Shown here in pieces: positions 24,267-36,708 of a stretch of 64,000 nucleotides of DNA. A model generated the notes under the pieces. It worked only from the letters and a program-made list of their open reading frames with translations, made no database searches and had not been told where the DNA came from. Made by a program: the position numbers and the translations under genes. The stretch covers positions 26,838,618 through 26,902,617 of the forward strand of contig OZ024809.1 in the NCBI GenBank assembly GCA_964017045.1, written 5' to 3'. Source of the DNA: Omphiscola glabra. Its lineage: Eukaryota; Mollusca; Gastropoda; Lymnaeidae. Position 1 is the first letter of the stretch; each line of letters begins with the position of its first letter.

Positions 24267-24755
24267 TTTAAATTTCACACCTGAATCTTGACAGAGAATC
24301 GTACCGGGGGACACGAGCATTTCTTTAGCCTAGTGAATCTGTTGTTGTATTGTATTGTTTCCATAACATGTTCCTTCACGTCACTCACTCGGTAGATGAA
24401 GGGGTGCTCTGAGCATTTTCTCATGCGTATGTGGAAAACTTAAAGAAAGACAATTGAAAACCACATTTTTAAAAACAAAAATAATGCGGTATTAGACTAA
24501 AGTGTGTGGGACAAAAAAAAGGGGGGATGGTGGGGGGGTAACGTTGGGTATGGGGGTCAATGACTTATGTCGGAATCTATTGACTGTTCTTTATATCTTG
24601 CTTTTGACACCCCCCTCCCCGCGCATTCTTTTCAAAATTATAATATTAACAATTTTGTTTAAATGATCGAATAAATAAATGGAAGTAATTTAGACGCCAG
24701 TTGTTAGTCCTGTGCTTTATGGCCATTCTACTGAATGGTGGCATCTGTACAAGAC
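24267..24755. other. Gene-free unique sequence
   Basis: Holds G runs near 24523 and 24532. No gene is recognised. Confidence 0.5.
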
Positions 24756-25190
24756 ATCACACACGGAATGCCGTGGCCAGTAACATCACACAAAGAATGT
24801 CTCGGGTCAATGACATGACACACGGAATGTCATAACCAATGAGATCACACATGTAATGTCTCGGCCAATAAGGTCACACACAGAATGTCTCGGTCAATGA
24901 CACCACACTCGGAATGTCATAACGAATGAGATCACACACAGAATGTCTCGGCCAATAAGGTCACACACAGAATGTCTCGGTCAATGGCACCACATACAGA
25001 ATGTCATAACCAATGAGATCACACACGGAATGTCTGGGCCAAAACATCACACACAGAATGTCATAACCAATGAGATCACACACAGAATGTCTCGGCCAAT
25101 AAGGTCACACACAGAATGTCTCGGCCAATAAGGTCACACACAGAATGTCTCGGTCAATGACATCACACACATCATGTCACGGCCCATGAA
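24756..25190. repeat. 28-30-bp minisatellite, about 15 copies
   Basis: The unit contains CACACACAGAATGTCTCGG then CCAATAAGGT. Two unit types (CTCGGCCAATAAGGT and CATAACCAATGAGAT) alternate, giving a dimeric pattern. Confidence 0.93.
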
Positions 25191-25269
25191 TAATACCCGG
25201 CATATTCTAGTCACTAAATCTATATTTTAAAAAGTTTTTCGATTTCATCTTAAGGACTTTAAACCGCAT

Positions 25270-25572
25270 CGACCAGTCAGTCGCATGACCTCGATGACCT
25301 CAGTCGAATGACCTCGATGACCTCAGTCGAATGACCTCGATGACCAGTCAGTCACATAACCTCGATTACCCCAGTCAGTCACATGACCCCGATGACCAGT
25401 CAGTCACATGACCCCGATAACCAGTCAGTCACATAAACCCCGATGACCAGTCAGTCACATGACCTCGATGACCAGTCAGTCCGATGGCCACAATGACCAG
25501 TCAGTCACATGACCCCGATGACCAGTCAGTCACATGACCCCGATGACCTGTCAGTCAGATGACCTCGATGAC
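25270..25572. repeat. About 25-bp minisatellite, 12 copies
   Basis: The unit contains CAGTCAGTCACATGACCCCG then ATGAC. The left edge has shorter units (ATGACCTCGATGACCTCAGT). Confidence 0.93.
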
Positions 25573-27039
25573 CCGGTACTGTCAAAAACAGCATATAGTT
25601 TACTTTTCCTCATCCTTGATTCGATGAAACACTGCCCTCGGGGGGAGATGCTGATCTCAACATCCTGTTGGAGACGCCACCAGTTGCGCATGGGGGGCTG
25701 CGAGAGGTGGTATTTCTGACACAGTCCGACGACACCCAGTTCCCAGGCAACTCTCTCACTCTGTGTGGGTTGGGGGTCAGCACCACATTCCCCCATCACA
25801 AATGATGTGTTTTGTCAGTCTACGTAATAACTCTGGGTGCGAAGGCGCCTTTTCATGGTGGCCCGAAACCGCCACCTCACATTCCACCTCCCTTCCTATT
25901 CCTTATCTTTCGTTTCATCATTTTTAAAAAAAAAATTTTTGTAATACTTTTTTTTAAAGTTTAAATTTAGTCTGAGGGTTTTTCCACACTCACTCAAATA
26001 AATATAGCAACGGCGAAAAAACAATTACGTTTATTAAAAAAAACAAAAAGCAAATGTAGTTTAAAAAAAGTTTAGTTCTTGTTTATCTTCTCATATTTTT
26101 CACTATGGAATGAGATGCGTTTAACTCAACACGGGTCGAAGAATGCATTGGAACGTTTGGTTGTTGTTATGCGAACACTCCCTTATTCCCCCCCCCCCCC
26201 CCCCCCAAACCCCCAAATTCTGTCTACTGATGCAGGTCATTCGTTACACTATCTTGTAGCCACATTGCCTATCGTTATTGGGATATGAGACATGAACTTA
26301 ATAGAAAATGACGGGTCACGCTCAAGGCTGTCTGCAGTTGTTGATGGGCGTCAAATTCTAAAATTAGTTGTTTTTTTCCTTAGGAAATTATTCTTGACGA
26401 TCATATTTTTTTAGCTTCTGAAAATGGCTTTAAAGGGAATATTTTTTTTTTAAAAAGCAACAACATATATATATATAGAGATAAATATATATATATATAT
26501 ATATTAAGGAGTCAGTTATCAAATATTACAAACACCAAAAGGGAAATTCTAATGGGTAGTGACCGCACTTTATTTTGGGTACACAACACACTACTGGTAA
26601 TAGACAACTTTCATTAATTATTGTTTTAAAAAACATCTTCTTACCATGATTTTTAAAGAGATCTCTCGTCTTCTAATACTATCCAAGCCCCGTTTACCAG
26701 ACCGACCGTGTAACACCACACCGCCACTCACCCACACCTACTTAGCCTTCACCCCCCCCCCCTATTCCCCCCCCCTATTCCCCCCCCCCCCCACAGCCAC
26801 TCATGGGTGATGTCTGCTCGCACCGAATCATTCACACCTCCTCGTCAGTTTCAACACCCATTTCCCTCCCCCCCCCCCCCCCCTCCTTTTTTTCCATCCC
26901 ATTTTTTTCCTCAGATAAAATGTGAAATGTTCCGACGGTGGAATTTAGCGCAAGATAATCCAGTGTGCTTCAGTTCATGTAGGCTGTTATTTCTTTCTTT
27001 CTTTCCTTTTTCTTTTTTTAAAACAGCGATACGTCCTCT
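25573..27039. other. Gene-free sequence with long C tracts
   Basis: C runs lie at about 26190-26206, 26751-26793 (interrupted) and 26866-26882, plus an AT repeat at 26466-26503. Short open frames show no coding signature. Confidence 0.5.
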
Positions 27040-27047
27040 ATGTAAAG

Positions 27048-27487
27048 CAGAGGTTCTTCACCCCTGCGCCGCATCCCTCTTTATTTCAGAACATTTCTCG
27101 CACCCTCCATTTCGATTCCAAAACATTTCTCGCACCCTCCATTTCGATTCCAAAACATTTCTCGCACCCTCCATTTCGATTCCAAAACATTTCTCGCACC
27201 CTCCATTTCGATTCCAAAACATTTCTCGCACCCTCCATTTCGATTCCAAAACATTTCTCGCACCCTCCATTTCGATTCCAAAACATTTCTCCCACCCCCC
27301 ATTTGTATTCCAAAAAATTTCTCCCACCCTCCATTTCGATTCCAAAGCGTATTGGCCGTACCCCTACGATAAAAAAAATGTTAATAAAAAGTGGAAATAA
27401 ACATGATATTGTTGGTCTTCCCGCACCTCCTGAAACTGCCCGCCACACCCCACATGGGCTGTGGATATCACTGGTTAAGAATCCCTG
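27048..27487. mobile_element. hAT-type element, 440 bp, with internal minisatellite
   Basis: Perfect 8-bp target duplications ATGTAAAG (27040-27047 and 27488-27495). Ends are CAGAGGTTCTTCACC and, inverted, CAGGGATTCTTAACC. A 32-bp array fills 27083-27346. No transposase frame remains. Confidence 0.85.
27083..27346. repeat. 32-bp minisatellite inside a hAT element, about 8 copies
   Basis: The unit contains CCAAAACATTTCTCGCACCC. The first six copies are nearly identical; the last two diverge (CCCACCCCCCATTTGTA). All copies lie inside the transposon at 27048-27487. Confidence 0.95.
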
Positions 27488-28099
27488 ATGTAAAGATGTT
27501 TTGTGTGTGTGTGTGTGCTTTTTTTATTTTTTTAAATTTAAAAAAAAAAAAAAAATTTTTTTTTAAAACCAGAACCATTTTTTCTTCACCACGGTGTACA
27601 GTAAGTAGGGCGAGATTCAAGGAGATTGTTTACTTATTACGTGTGGAGTTCAAGAAGGAAAAGTCCCGGGGGGAAGGGGGGGGAGAGATAAAAGATAGAA
27701 GTTGCAAATTATTTTTTTTATTAGTTACATGGCTGTTTGTTTATTCTTGTTCGGGGAACTCGGTCAAAGGTCGACAAGGAAGAGTCAGCCATTGGTATGG
27801 TGCAAAGGTCCCCAACAAGTGGCCTGAGATAGACCTTTAATATATTAAGTGCGTTACTTGCCAGTCTTTAAATGATGCTCGGATTGGCAATGAATTGAGA
27901 ACAAGACTCCGTTGCTTGAGGATGTACGCTTTTGATGCTCAACATTTTGGCATCTGACCATTTTTGTTTTGTTTCAAGCCCATCTTTGCACAGAAGGTTA
28001 GCTTTTGTATAGCGTTAATTTTTGTGTCATATATGTTTCTTCTGGAAGTTTTTTTTTTCGTTATGATTATGGAGAGTGTATTTTGATTCTCAGTTTTCT
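27488..28099. other. Gene-free sequence
   Basis: A GT repeat at 27504-27518 and A/T homopolymers near 27535-27565. The 149-codon frame at 27391-27840 is built on these tracts. Confidence 0.5.
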
Positions 28100-28833
28100 T
28101 TGGTGGAGGGTATGTGTGGTGGACGCTGTATGTGGTGGAGGCAGTGTGTGGGGGAGGCTGTATCTGGTGGACGCTTTGTTTGGTGGAGGGTGTGTGTGGT
28201 GGAGGGTGTGTGTGTGGTGGATGATGTGTGTGGTGGAGGATGTGTGTGGTGGATGATGTGTGTGGTGGAGAGTGTGTGGTGGATGATGTGTGTGGTGGAG
28301 GCAGTGTGTGGGGGAGGCTGTATCTGGTGGACGCTTTGTTTGGTGGAGGGTGTGTGTGTGGTGGAGGCTGTGTGTGGTGGAGGATGTGTGTGGTGGATGA
28401 TGTGTGTGGGGGAGGCTGTATCTGGTGGACGCTTTGTTTGGTGGAGGGTGTGTGTGGTAAAGGGTGTGTGTGTGGTGGATGATGTGTGTGGTGGAGGCTG
28501 TGTGTGGTGGATGATGTGTGTGGTGGATGATGTGTGTGGGGGAGGCTGTATCTGGTGGACGCTTTGTTTGGTGGAGTGTGTGTGTGGTGGAGGGTGTGTG
28601 TGTGGTGGATGATGTGTGTGGTGGATGATGTGTGTGGTGGAGCGTGTGTGGTGGAGGGTGTGTGTGTGTTGGAGGCTGTATGTGGTGGAGTCTGTGTGTG
28701 GTGGATGATGTGTGTTGTGGAGGGTGTGTGGTGGATGATGTGTGTGGTGGAGGGTGTGTGGGGGAGGCTGTGTGTGGTGGATGATGTGTGTGGTGGAGGC
28801 TGCGTGTGTCGGAGGGTGTGTGACGTGGGGGAG
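28100..28833. repeat. Compound GTGTGGTGGA array with larger nested units
   Basis: Short blocks (TGTGTGGTGGATGATG, TGTGTGGTGGAGG) combine into a longer module, GGGGGAGGCTGTATCTGGTG then GACGCTTTGTTTGGTGGAG, which recurs four times (28150, 28311, 28410 and 28539, approximate). G/T-rich on plus. Confidence 0.9.
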
Positions 28834-29211
28834 GGATCATTAAAGCGATGTCTATGCTCTTCTAAAAAGTCGAGTGATCTTAAGCATGAAAACTTTGGGA
28901 TTAAAATCTAAAGTCAGATAAAAACAGTCTAACGCAGGACTAAGCTGGTGAAGTTTGACATGCCATTATGGTTTGTTGTTGTTATGTTGTAACTTGATTG
29001 CTAATACTAAAATTAATGCCACACAACACACAGACACTGTTTAGTATCGGTGGTTTTAAAGCAACTCAAGTTGTCTATTCATTCGCCAGGCTCTCTAGAA
29101 CCCACCCACCCCCCCACCCCCCCCAGACCTAAACTCTTAATATCTTCTCACCACTATCTACATTTACCATATTATTACCCCCAACGCATTTTTTTTCAAT
29201 CTCATTCTCAA

Positions 29212-30363
29212 ACGCACACTGCCGTCTCACACACATACTGCCGTCTCACACACACACTGCCGTCTCACACACACACTGCCGTCTCACACACACACTGCCG
29301 TCTCACACACACACACTGCCGTCTCACACACACACTGCCGTCTCACACACACACTGCCGTCTCAAACACACACTGCCGTCTCACACACACACTACCGCCA
29401 CACACACACACACTGCCATCACAAACACACACTGGCGTCTCTCACACACACTGCCGTCTCACACACACACCGCCGTCTCACACACACACTGCCGTCTCAC
29501 ACACACACTGCCGTCTCACACACACACCGCCATCTCACACACACACTGCCGTCTCACACACACACCGCCATCTCACACACACACTGCCGTCACACACACA
29601 CACCGCCATCTCACACACACACTGCCTTCACACACACACACACCGCCATCTCACACACACACTGCCTTCACACACACACACTGCCTTCACACACACACAC
29701 ACACCGCCATCTCACACACACACTTCCTTCACACACACACACACCGCCATCTCACACACACACTGCCATCACACACACACACACCGCCATCACACACACA
29801 CACACACTGCCTTCACACACACACACCGCCATCTCACACACACACCGCCATCACACACACCCACTGCCTTCACACACACACACACCGCCATCTCACACAC
29901 ACACCGCCATCTCACACACACACTGCCGTTTCACACACACACTGCCGTCTCACACACACACCGCCATCTCACACACACACTGCCGTCTCACAAACAGACA
30001 CGCCATCTCACACACACACTGCCGTCTCACACACACACCGCCATCTCACACACACACTGCCGTCACACACACACACCGCCATCTCACACACACACCGCCA
30101 TCACACACACACACTGCCGTCTCACACACACACTGCCGTCACACACACACACCGCCATCTCACACACACACCGCCATCTCACACACAAACCGCCATCTCA
30201 CACACACACCGCCGTCTCACACACACACTGCCGTCTCACACACACACTGCCGTCTCACACACACACTGCCGTCACACACACACACCGCCATCTCACACAC
30301 ACACACTGCCGTCTCACACACACACTGCCGTCTCACACACACACTGCTGTCTCACACACACAC
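29212..30363. repeat. 18-20-bp CA-rich minisatellite, about 60 copies
   Basis: The unit is CACACACACTGCCGTCT, with CATCT, CTTCA and ACCGCC variants and 8-14 bp of pure CA per unit. It keeps a 526-codon Thr/His-rich frame open (29050-30630), which I regard as spurious. Confidence 0.97.
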
Positions 30364-30423
30364 AAATGTTCCACGCTGTTCGCCACCATAACTTCACATT
30401 CCGACCTAATGTTTTACCATGCA

Positions 30424-30611
30424 CCAACACCCACCTCCACCTCCACCCCCACCTCCACCTGCACCCCCACCTCCACCCCCACCTCCACCCCCACCTCCAC
30501 CCCCACCTCCACACCCACTCCACCCCCACCTCCACACCCACCTCCACACCCACCTCCACCCCCACCTCCACACCCACCTCCACACCCACCTCCACCCCCA
30601 ACTCCACCCCA
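30424..30611. repeat. 12-bp minisatellite, about 15 copies
   Basis: The unit is CCACCTCCACCC with CCACACCC variants. All-pyrimidine apart from A, and open in several frames. Confidence 0.95.
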
Positions 30612-30872
30612 ACGACGGGACACTCTCTGAAGCTACATTTCAGCCATGTGTTAATTTTTTTTAAAATTTAATTCTGTTTTTACTGTTGTTTCTTCGCTGA
30701 TGAAGGCTTCCACCCGACACGTTCGTTCTACTGTTGCGTTCCTTTTTTTTTTTTCCTTCAGGTTTTCCCATACTTTGTTTCAATCATTTTCTTTTTTTTT
30801 TTGCCAACCTGATTGCAGTATCTCTCTCTTTATTCACACTTCTTAACTTTTCTTGGGTGCTTGCTGCTAATG

Positions 30873-31075
30873 CAGCGGTTCTCAACCTTTTTAATGCCGC
30901 GACCCTTTAATACTGTCCCTCATGTTGTGGTGACCCCCCCCCCCAGCCATTAAATTATTTTAGTTTCTACTTCATAACAGTAGAATATATGTGTTTTCAG
31001 ATGGTCTTAGGCGACCCCTGGGAAAGGGTCACGCGACCCACAAAGGGGTCGCGACCCACAGGTTGAGAACCGCTG
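30873..31075 (+). mobile_element. SPIN-like hAT MITE, complete, 203 bp
   Basis: Perfect target duplications TGCTAATG (30865-30872 and 31076-31083) and matching termini CAGCGGTTCTCAACC / GGTTGAGAACCGCTG. It shares subfamily markers with the copy at 41175 (ACTGTCCCTCATG, AGCCATTAAATTATTTT, GGGTCACGCGACCCA) that differ from the copies at 4694, 36924 and 45894. Confidence 0.9.
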
Positions 31076-31124
31076 TGCTAATGACACAAAACTAGTTTGA
31101 TGCGCCCTTCCCCTGACCCAAAGG

Positions 31125-31281
31125 CAGTGCTTCTCAAACTTCCTAATGCCACCAAGCTTTAATACAGTTCCCCATGTTGTGGTGACTTCATACCTGTAGA
31201 GCATTTGTGTTTTTCGGAAGTTTTAGGGCGACCCCTTTGAAAGGGTCGTTCGACTCCCAATGGGGTCGCTAAAGACCGCTG
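31125..31281 (+). mobile_element. Decayed SPIN-like copy next to the complete one
   Basis: CAGTGCTTCTCAAAC and GACCGCTG ends with internal SPIN blocks (CCCCATGTTGTGGTGAC, AAAGGGTCGTTCGAC). There is an internal deletion and only partly matching flanks, so it is older than its neighbour 50 bp upstream. Confidence 0.7.
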
Positions 31282-31500
31282 ACTTAAGGGAACACAAAAA
31301 ATATTTAAAAAAAAAAAAAATACCATTCCGTGCTGCCGTCAGAAGGTTTGAGTTACAGAGCTTGAATCGACTTTGAGATTCCAAGTTGTTTGACAGGGCG
31401 CTATCTGTGTATGGTCCAAGTCATCGTGTTAGTTTACAATGCGTACCTGCAAGGCGATACGGGAAGTTACGGGGACATGTCGAACTCTGCCACCACTTGA

Positions 31501-31997
31501 AGGATAAATGCGTCCCTATCTGTCGGATAAATGCATCCCTATCTTTCTGATAAATGCATCCCTATCTTTAAGATAAGTGCATCCCCATCTTTCGGGTTAT
31601 CGGAAATTTGTTTGAAAGAAATTTCGTCGTCGGAAATTTGAACGAATGGAAATTTGATCGATTCTTTTTTTCAGTTCACACGTTACAATTTTCGTCAAAT
31701 TTCTTTTTGAACGCACTATACTATATAGTAAAACAAAATAATGCGTTCAAAAAGAAATTTGACGCAAAATTCGCTCGTGTGAACTGAAAATAAGATTCGA
31801 CCAAATTTCCGTTACATCAAATTTACTTCGATCAATTTTCCGTTGACGAAATTTCGTTTAAACAAATTTCCGGATACGCATCTTTAGGATAAATGCATCC
31901 CTATCTTTAGGATAAATGCATCCCTATCTTTAGGATAAATGCATCCCTAACTTTAGGATAAATGCATCCCTATCTTTAGGATAAATGCATCCCAATC
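31501..31997. repeat. 23-bp minisatellite split by a MITE
   Basis: The unit contains AGGATAAATGCATCCCTATC. Four diverged copies (31501-31597) lie left of the MITE and five more uniform copies (31877-31997) to its right. Confidence 0.92.
31600..31874. mobile_element. Foldback MITE, 275 bp, inserted at TA
   Basis: Two arms of roughly 110-130 bp are inverted copies of each other, starting TCGGAAATTTGTTT and ending AAACAAATTTCCGGA. They meet at a small AT core near 31730 (ACTATATAGT). The element is flanked by TA on both sides (31598-31599 and 31875-31876), pointing to a Tc1/mariner-type mover. It splits a 23-bp minisatellite. Confidence 0.8.
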
Positions 31998-32258
31998 CTT
32001 AACGTTAAATTGACACAGCGCAAAGCCTAACGCCCCATTTGGGGAAAGCCTGGAACATAAATAAGGGCATTTTAATCAAAATTAGACCATCACCAACCGG
32101 TTTAAAGAGAACTGCTGAACTGACAATGTTTAGAGACATTTACTTCTCGTCACGAAGTGACCTTCCATCTGCTGCAAATTAAATAGTTGGATAGACGAGG
32201 GCACTCAATTTAACAGTTTGAGAAATTTTTTTTATAGAAATTTCAAAACGATGATCTA

Positions 32259-32540
32259 CCACTCCTTTGCTATTCACCCGTACATACGATCACTCCTTTG
32301 CTATTCACCCGTACATACGATCACCCCTTTGCTATTCACCCGTATATACGATCACCCCTTTGCTATTCGCCCGTACATACGATCATCCCTTTGCTATTCA
32401 ACCGTACATACGATCACCCCTTTACTATTCACCCGTACATACGATCACCCCTTTACTATTCACCCGTACATACGATCACCCCTTTGCTATTCACCCGTAC
32501 ATACAATCACCCCTTTGCTATTCACCCGTACATACGATCA
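32259..32540. repeat. 31-bp minisatellite, 9 copies
   Basis: The unit contains CCCCTTTGCTATTCACCCGT then ACATACGATCA. Nearly uniform, with scattered single-base variants (TTACTATT, TATATACG). Confidence 0.95.
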
Positions 32541-32863
32541 CACCCAAACAACGGCTCCTTGCCAACTGATTTCAAGTCTCGGCACCTGTCCCAGAGTTCC
32601 GGTAATAGATTTGCATCCTGGCTGGCTGACAGTCGCTCGTGAGTTCGTCATCGAAGGGCGTGGCCATTAATGTTTTCTGCAAATATTTGCTTGGAAATAA
32701 TCGTTATTTTTTTTTTAAATGCGTTTTAATGAAATAAAAACTTTTTTTTAAAAATTAAATATTCGAATGGAAGTCAGGAGACAGCAGTCAAAGGGGCGTG
32801 GGAACAGAAATAGTCCGTCTACGACTCTGCTCTGCGCTGCTCGGATACTAATAAAACAAATAC

Positions 32864-33186
32864 AATGACACAATGAGACTGATAAAATGACACAATGTCA
32901 CATTAGGAAATGACGTCAGCGGGCCGTCGAGCTATTGCTCTTTATGCCCTCCCCCAAGCACCCCCCCCCCAATAAGCCCGAATATCGGGCCGCGAAGCGC
33001 CACGTTGGAGATGTCTCTTTGCCAGGACGGCCCCCACCCGAGTCCGCTCGATCGGGACTTCTGCTGGAGGCCGCTCCAACCCAAGGACACAATGAGACGG
33101 ATACAATGACACAATGAGACGGATACAAGGACACAATGAGACGGATACAAGGACACAATGAGACGGATACAAGGACACAATGAGAA
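32864..33186. repeat. 22-bp minisatellite in two clusters
   Basis: ACACAATGAGACGGATACAAGG occurs about five times at 33083-33186, and two diverged copies lie at 32864-32900. The 180 bp between them are GC-rich and unrelated, as if inserted. Confidence 0.85.
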
Positions 33187-34482
33187 ACACAGGCACAATA
33201 AAGATGAGGTGTCAGACACAAAATTTATATATCTGTGTAAGCCAAAGATACAGAAATGGCGCATGAAGTGAATGTCACTCTTAAAAGACCAAAGACATAT
33301 CTATTCATATAATTCACTAGGTCTGATTTAAAGTGGGGTGTAATGATGAGTTCAATGACGCTTAAAATGCCCAATAAATGCGTAAAATAAAATGCCCAAT
33401 AAATGCCCTTAATAAGATTCTTACAAATACCGCAATTGCGTTCGATCCGTAACATTTTATTTTGTTTTACGGAAATATGGGGGGGGGGGGGGGAAAGAGA
33501 GAGAGAGATTAGAATATGCAGGGACGTGAATAAAAATTCGATTTAAAATACCGGGGTGGGGGTGGCGGTCCAGCATTAATTGAGATTCTAATTAAGTCCA
33601 TGTTTTTTCTAGTAACTTAAATAGATGAGAAGTTCATGTATTGCTGCCGCCAATGTTTGTCTGGCTATAACTTGTAGAGAAGCATAAGCTAATGTCGCAA
33701 TGTAACGCTCAGTTCAATAGCGCACAGAATGAAATACCCATAACTTCACTAAACAGCGTGCATATTTGTGATCAATAGGCGTTAAGGATAAAATCTTTAA
33801 ATTTAGATGGGATTCTAAACAATGATAGTTGTTCTTATTATCCCGGTAACACCGGATCATATCTTCTAGTGTTTTAAAAGACGAGTGCAATATGGACATT
33901 CAAGAAACATTAACTTATCTCTAATGTGCTTATACTTAAGTTGCCCATTCTTAAATAGTTACTCTATACTTGGCTGGTAGTTGCCATTATAGTTGGAACA
34001 ACCACACGTCTACGTCCGGATGTGACTGTTGAAATAAAAAGAATTAGCTTTGATCGCTATCACTATCTGACTATACGGCTTCTGGGTGTTACTGGTGGTC
34101 GGCTCTAGCTGTGAACACTAACAGACTTCCGCGTGTGGCTGGCACAGCCGCCCTACCTGAGACAAGATCAACAGGTAGACAGGTAGAGTGGCTACAAGAA
34201 GCTGAGCAAATAGCTCCAGAACAGAGGTTCCTCTTACTTTCGATTCAACAATATATATATTTCAAAATATAACCTTTTACAAACTAGGCAGTTGTATTAA
34301 AATATGGATTCAACTGACATGTTCTGCTCTCAAATCTTATATTAAGGTTCTAAATAATGTTTTTTTTATTTTGTATCCCAAAGCCCGTGTTATTGTTATC
34401 TGACGACGTTTAGGGAACACCTGGTGTAGGCGAAAACCAGACCGTGGCTGGCAGTAATATGGAAGGGTGGGGTGGCTTACAT
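33187..34482. other. Gene-free sequence
   Basis: A G run of 15 at 33479, AAAATGCCCAATAAATGC duplicated near 33365-33405, and otherwise unique. No gene is recognised. Confidence 0.5.
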
Positions 34483-34545
34483 GTTAGTATGGTTCATGGA
34501 CGCTGGCCTGGTGTTGGAAGGTTGAGTCTGGGTGAAGATGGAGGA
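34483..34545 (-). repeat. Single inverted unit of the 72-bp repeat
   Basis: GGTTCATGGACGCTGGCC followed by GTTGGAAGGTTGAGTCTGGG is the reverse complement of the unit in the array 283 bp downstream. It is isolated and diverged. Confidence 0.85.
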
Positions 34546-34827
34546 TACCGCCGGTAAGAGCAGACCAGACTTTGTTGTATCGATATCTGGTCCAGAAGCC
34601 TGGCTTCACTTTTATAACCCCTGGCACCGGTATTGTGGCAAGGCGTGACAGCGCTTGTATCCAGATCACAGTAATGATGTCTTACGCACAGGTAGCGTAA
34701 TGCTAACAAAAATTATTAACAAAGGGGAATGCACGCAAGCGGATTTTTTTAAAAGACTTCATTCGCTAATTGTGTAAAAGTGTATGGTGAAATTTCAATT
34801 TAAAAAAAAAAAAAAAAAAAGAGGAAA

Positions 34828-35548
34828 CATGCTGACAATATATCCATCTTCACACAAACTGAACCTTCCAGCACCAGTCCCTGCGTCCATGAACCACCAG
34901 ATATATCCATCTTGGTTCTTGACCCAGACTCAACCTTCCAACACCATCCCAGTGTCCATGAACCATGCTAACATATATCCATCTTGGTTCTTGACCCAGA
35001 CTCAACCTTCCAACACCATCCCAGTGTCCATGAACCATGCTAACATATATCCATCTTGGTTCTTGACCCAGACTCAACCTTTCAACACCAGCCCAACGTC
35101 CATGAACCATGCTAACATATATCCATCTTGGTTCTTGACCCAGACTCAACCTTCCAACACCATCCCAGTGTCCGTGAACCATGCTACAATATATCCATCT
35201 TGATTATTGACCCAGACTCAACCTTCCAACACCATCCCAGTGTCCATGAACCATGCTAACATATATCCATCTTGGTTCTTGACCCAGACTCAACCTTCCA
35301 ACACCATCCCAGTGTCCGTGAACCATGTTAACATATATCCATCTTGATTATTGACCCAGACTCAACCTTCCAACACCAGCCCAACTTCCATTAACCATGC
35401 TAACATATATCCATCTTGGTTCTTGACCCAGACTCAACCTTCCAACACCAGCCCAACGTCCATGAACCATGCTAACATATATCCATCTTGATTATTGACC
35501 CAGACTCAACCTTCCAACACCAGCCCAACGTCCATGAACCATGCTAAC
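34828..35548 (+). repeat. 72-bp minisatellite, about 10 copies
   Basis: The unit contains ATATATCCATCTTGGTTCTT, then GACCCAGACTCAACC and GTCCATGAACCATGC. Length divisible by three gives a 24-residue repeat frame on plus (YPSWFLTQTQPSNTIPVSMN) and a frame on minus. There is no coding support beyond periodicity. Confidence 0.95.
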
Positions 35549-35708
35549 TTGCTTCACCCATTACAATTTAAATGTTTAAGAATTACAACAGATCTTGTAC
35601 TAAAAATATTGACGACTTGTGCAGTTGTCAGGAATCCGTTATAAAATGGTTGAACTAAGAAATCCATGCATCGTAAGGGCAACTCACAGCACATTCAAGC
35701 ATAATTAC

Positions 35709-36708
35709 AATGGACACGCAGCACAGTAGCTCACTGTTAAGTGTCTGGAATATAATACATTATTTTTCTAAACTATCTTATATCCAAGGGACACGCAGCA
35801 CAGTGGCTCACTGTTAAGTGTCTGGAATATAATACATTATTTTTCTAAACTATCTTATATCCAAGGGACACGCAGCACAGTGGCTCACTGTTAAGTGTCT
35901 GGAATATAATACATTATTTTTCTAAACTATCTTATATCCAAGGGACACGCAGCACAGTGGCTCACTGTTAAGTGTCTGGAATATAATACATTATTTTTCT
36001 AAACTATCTTACATCCAAGGGACACGCAGCACAGTGGCTCAATGTTAAGTTTCTGGAATATAATACATTATTTTTCTAAACTATCTTATATCCAAGAGAC
36101 ACGCAGCACAGTGGCTCACTGTTAAGTGTCTGGAATATAATACATTATTTTTCTAAACTATCTTATATCCAAGGGACACGCAGCACAGTGGCTCACTGTT
36201 AAGTGTCTGGAATATAATACATTATTTTTCTAAACTATCTTATATCCAAGGGACACGCAGCACAGTGGCTCACTGTTAAGTGTCTGGAATATAATACATT
36301 ATTTTTCTAAACTATCTTATATCCAAGGGACACGCAGCACAGTGGCTCACTGTTAAGTGTCTGGAATATAATACATTATTTTTCTAAACTATCTTATATC
36401 CAAGGGACACGCAGCACAGTGGCTCACTGTTAAGTGTCTGGAATATAATACATTATTTTTCTAAACTATCTTATATCCAAGGTACACGCAGCACAGTGGC
36501 TCACTGTTAAGTGTCTGGAATATATTACATTATTTTTCTAAACTATCTTATATCCAAGGGACACGCAGCACAGTGGCTCACTGTTAAGTGTCTGGAATAT
36601 AATACATTATTTTTCTAAACTATCTTATATCCAAGGGACACGCAGCACAGTGGCTCACCGTTAAGTGTCTGGAATATAATACATTATTTTTCTAAACTAT
36701 CTTATATC
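35709..36708. repeat. 77-bp satellite-like array, 13 copies, highly uniform
   Basis: The unit contains GGGACACGCAGCACAGTGGC and ATAATACATTATTTTTCTAA. Most copies differ by zero or one base, so the array is young or actively homogenised. Confidence 0.97.

Noticed and set aside
29050..30630. 526-codon open frame, Thr/His-rich
   Set aside because: It is almost entirely the CA-rich minisatellite; there is no non-repetitive coding sequence beyond its edges.
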